This document shows, piece after piece, positions 6,093 through 6,567 of a DNA stretch of 6,567 nt (position 1 is the stretch's first letter; the number at the start of each line of letters is the position of its first letter). The notes under the pieces were generated by a model, which had not been told where the DNA came from, did not search any database, and saw nothing but the letters and a program-made list of their open reading frames with translations. This stretch comes from Bacteroidetes bacterium UBA7368 (GTDB lineage Bacteria; Bacteroidota; Rhodothermia; Rhodothermales; UBA10348), in assembly GCA_002469915.1 (NCBI GenBank), contig DKOG01000021.1, positions 1 to 6,567 of the forward strand. Reading direction: 5' to 3'. Both the position numbers and the translations under genes were made by a program.

Positions 6093-6567
6093 CGCCACTG
6101 CAGCAGAGATGGTCCAGATTCGTCCGTTGGCTTTGGACAACACATAAATTTCTCCTTGGGCATCCTGACCAAATCGAAGATCAGCTCGCGACCGTTGTGC
6201 GAAGTGATCGAATGATCTTATCACGCCGCTAGCATCCTGAATCGCAACCCGTGCTATTACAGCATCCATTTCTCCATCATCCAGATCCCCAGCATCTACG
6301 ACAAATAACTGACCTAAAACGATGTCCCCAAACACATATTTACCGTAGAGATCAGGCAATCGGTCTCCACGATACACAAAGCCGCCAACCACCGCCCGTA
6401 TGTCGTCATGATCAATGCGCGCGACTGGATACGTAAATCTGCTCGAGGCATCCGAATCTCGGTTTGGATAGACAAAATACGGATCCTTTTTTTCGAATCG
6501 GTATCCGCCCTCACGAAGATTCCACCCATAGTTTGCTCCTTGAATGCCTTGGAACACTGCATCTACC
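6087..6567 (-). CDS. Glucose/sorbosone dehydrogenase family protein (PQQ-dependent sugar dehydrogenase-like), C-terminal fragment
   Basis: The visible 159 residues are the C-terminal end; the frame is open through the right edge, so the N-terminus lies outside the window. An in-frame GTG at 6557 exists but falls inside conserved sequence and is not the real start. Diagnostic blade motifs of the six-bladed propeller family appear in order: GANYGWNLREGG, YPVARIDHDD, AVVGGFVYRG, LPDLYGKYVFGDIVLGQLFVVD, and near the end RADLRFGQDAQGEIYVLSKANG. Characterised members oxidise aldose sugars in the periplasm using PQQ and calcium; many homologues are exported and lack a proven substrate. A signal peptide would be in the missing part. 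It lies 75 bases upstream of ndh on the same strand, so the two might be co-transcribed, which would place a sugar oxidase beside a quinone-linked dehydrogenase. Family membership is confident; PQQ dependence and substrate are inferred. Confidence 0.88.
   Translation of the reverse strand, partial: VDAVFQGIQGANYGWNLREGGYRFEKKDPYFVYPNRDSDASSRFTYPVARIDHDDIRAVVGGFVYRGDRLPDLYGKYVFGDIVLGQLFVVDAGDLDDGEMDAVIARVAIQDASGVIRSFDHFAQRSRADLRFGQDAQGEIYVLSKANGRIWTISAAVAH

Noticed and set aside
1..6567. A new defence, mobile or RNA-based system
   Set aside because: All coding space is taken by recognisable housekeeping or envelope families. There are no transposases, integrases, clustered repeats, long structured gaps or toxin-antitoxin-like small pairs.

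Overview
The window is ordinary chromosomal DNA of a free-living bacterium. It holds six protein-coding genes, two of them cut by the window edges, packed with short gaps. I see no RNA gene, mobile element, CRISPR array or phage gene. By eye the base composition is fairly balanced. Shine-Dalgarno sequences are weak or absent before most starts, a DUF58/Bat-type operon segment is present, and the creatininase-family protein and type II NADH dehydrogenase look like those I know from Bacteroidota and Rhodothermota. A marine or soil member of that wider group is my best guess. This is inference from family resemblance, not a phylogenetic result.

Layout, left to right. On the minus strand, positions 1-884 encode most of a membrane protein with a signal peptide, an extracytoplasmic BatD-like region, one transmembrane helix and a cytoplasmic DUF4381-like tail. 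It overlaps by 4 bases the DUF58 (von Willebrand A-like) gene at 881-1756. Together they are the start of a Bat/MoxR-type operon that would continue left of the window, although no moxR gene precedes DUF58. Further upstream on the same strand is a creatininase-family amidohydrolase (1825-2583). A divergent gap of about 180 bases separates it from purQ (2764-3468, plus strand), a purine biosynthesis subunit. After purQ, on the same strand, comes a membrane-anchored metallo-beta-lactamase-fold hydrolase of the NAPE-PLD type (3564-4715).

That gene converges, with only 9 bases between stop codons, on a minus-strand type II NADH dehydrogenase (4725-6011). Its upstream region has a candidate promoter, a perfect 6-bp dyad near the predicted transcription start, and a 10-bp direct repeat of period 12. 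The right edge carries the C-terminal part of a glucose/sorbosone dehydrogenase (PQQ-dependent sugar dehydrogenase-like) gene on the minus strand.

The genes do not form one evident pathway. They are housekeeping or envelope functions: Bat complex, purine synthesis, respiration, periplasmic sugar oxidation and phospholipid hydrolysis. I found no convincing new system. The best second looks are the Bat segment lacking moxR, the substrate of the creatininase homologue, the bacterial NAPE-PLD homologue, and the repeat-plus-dyad control region of the NADH dehydrogenase gene.
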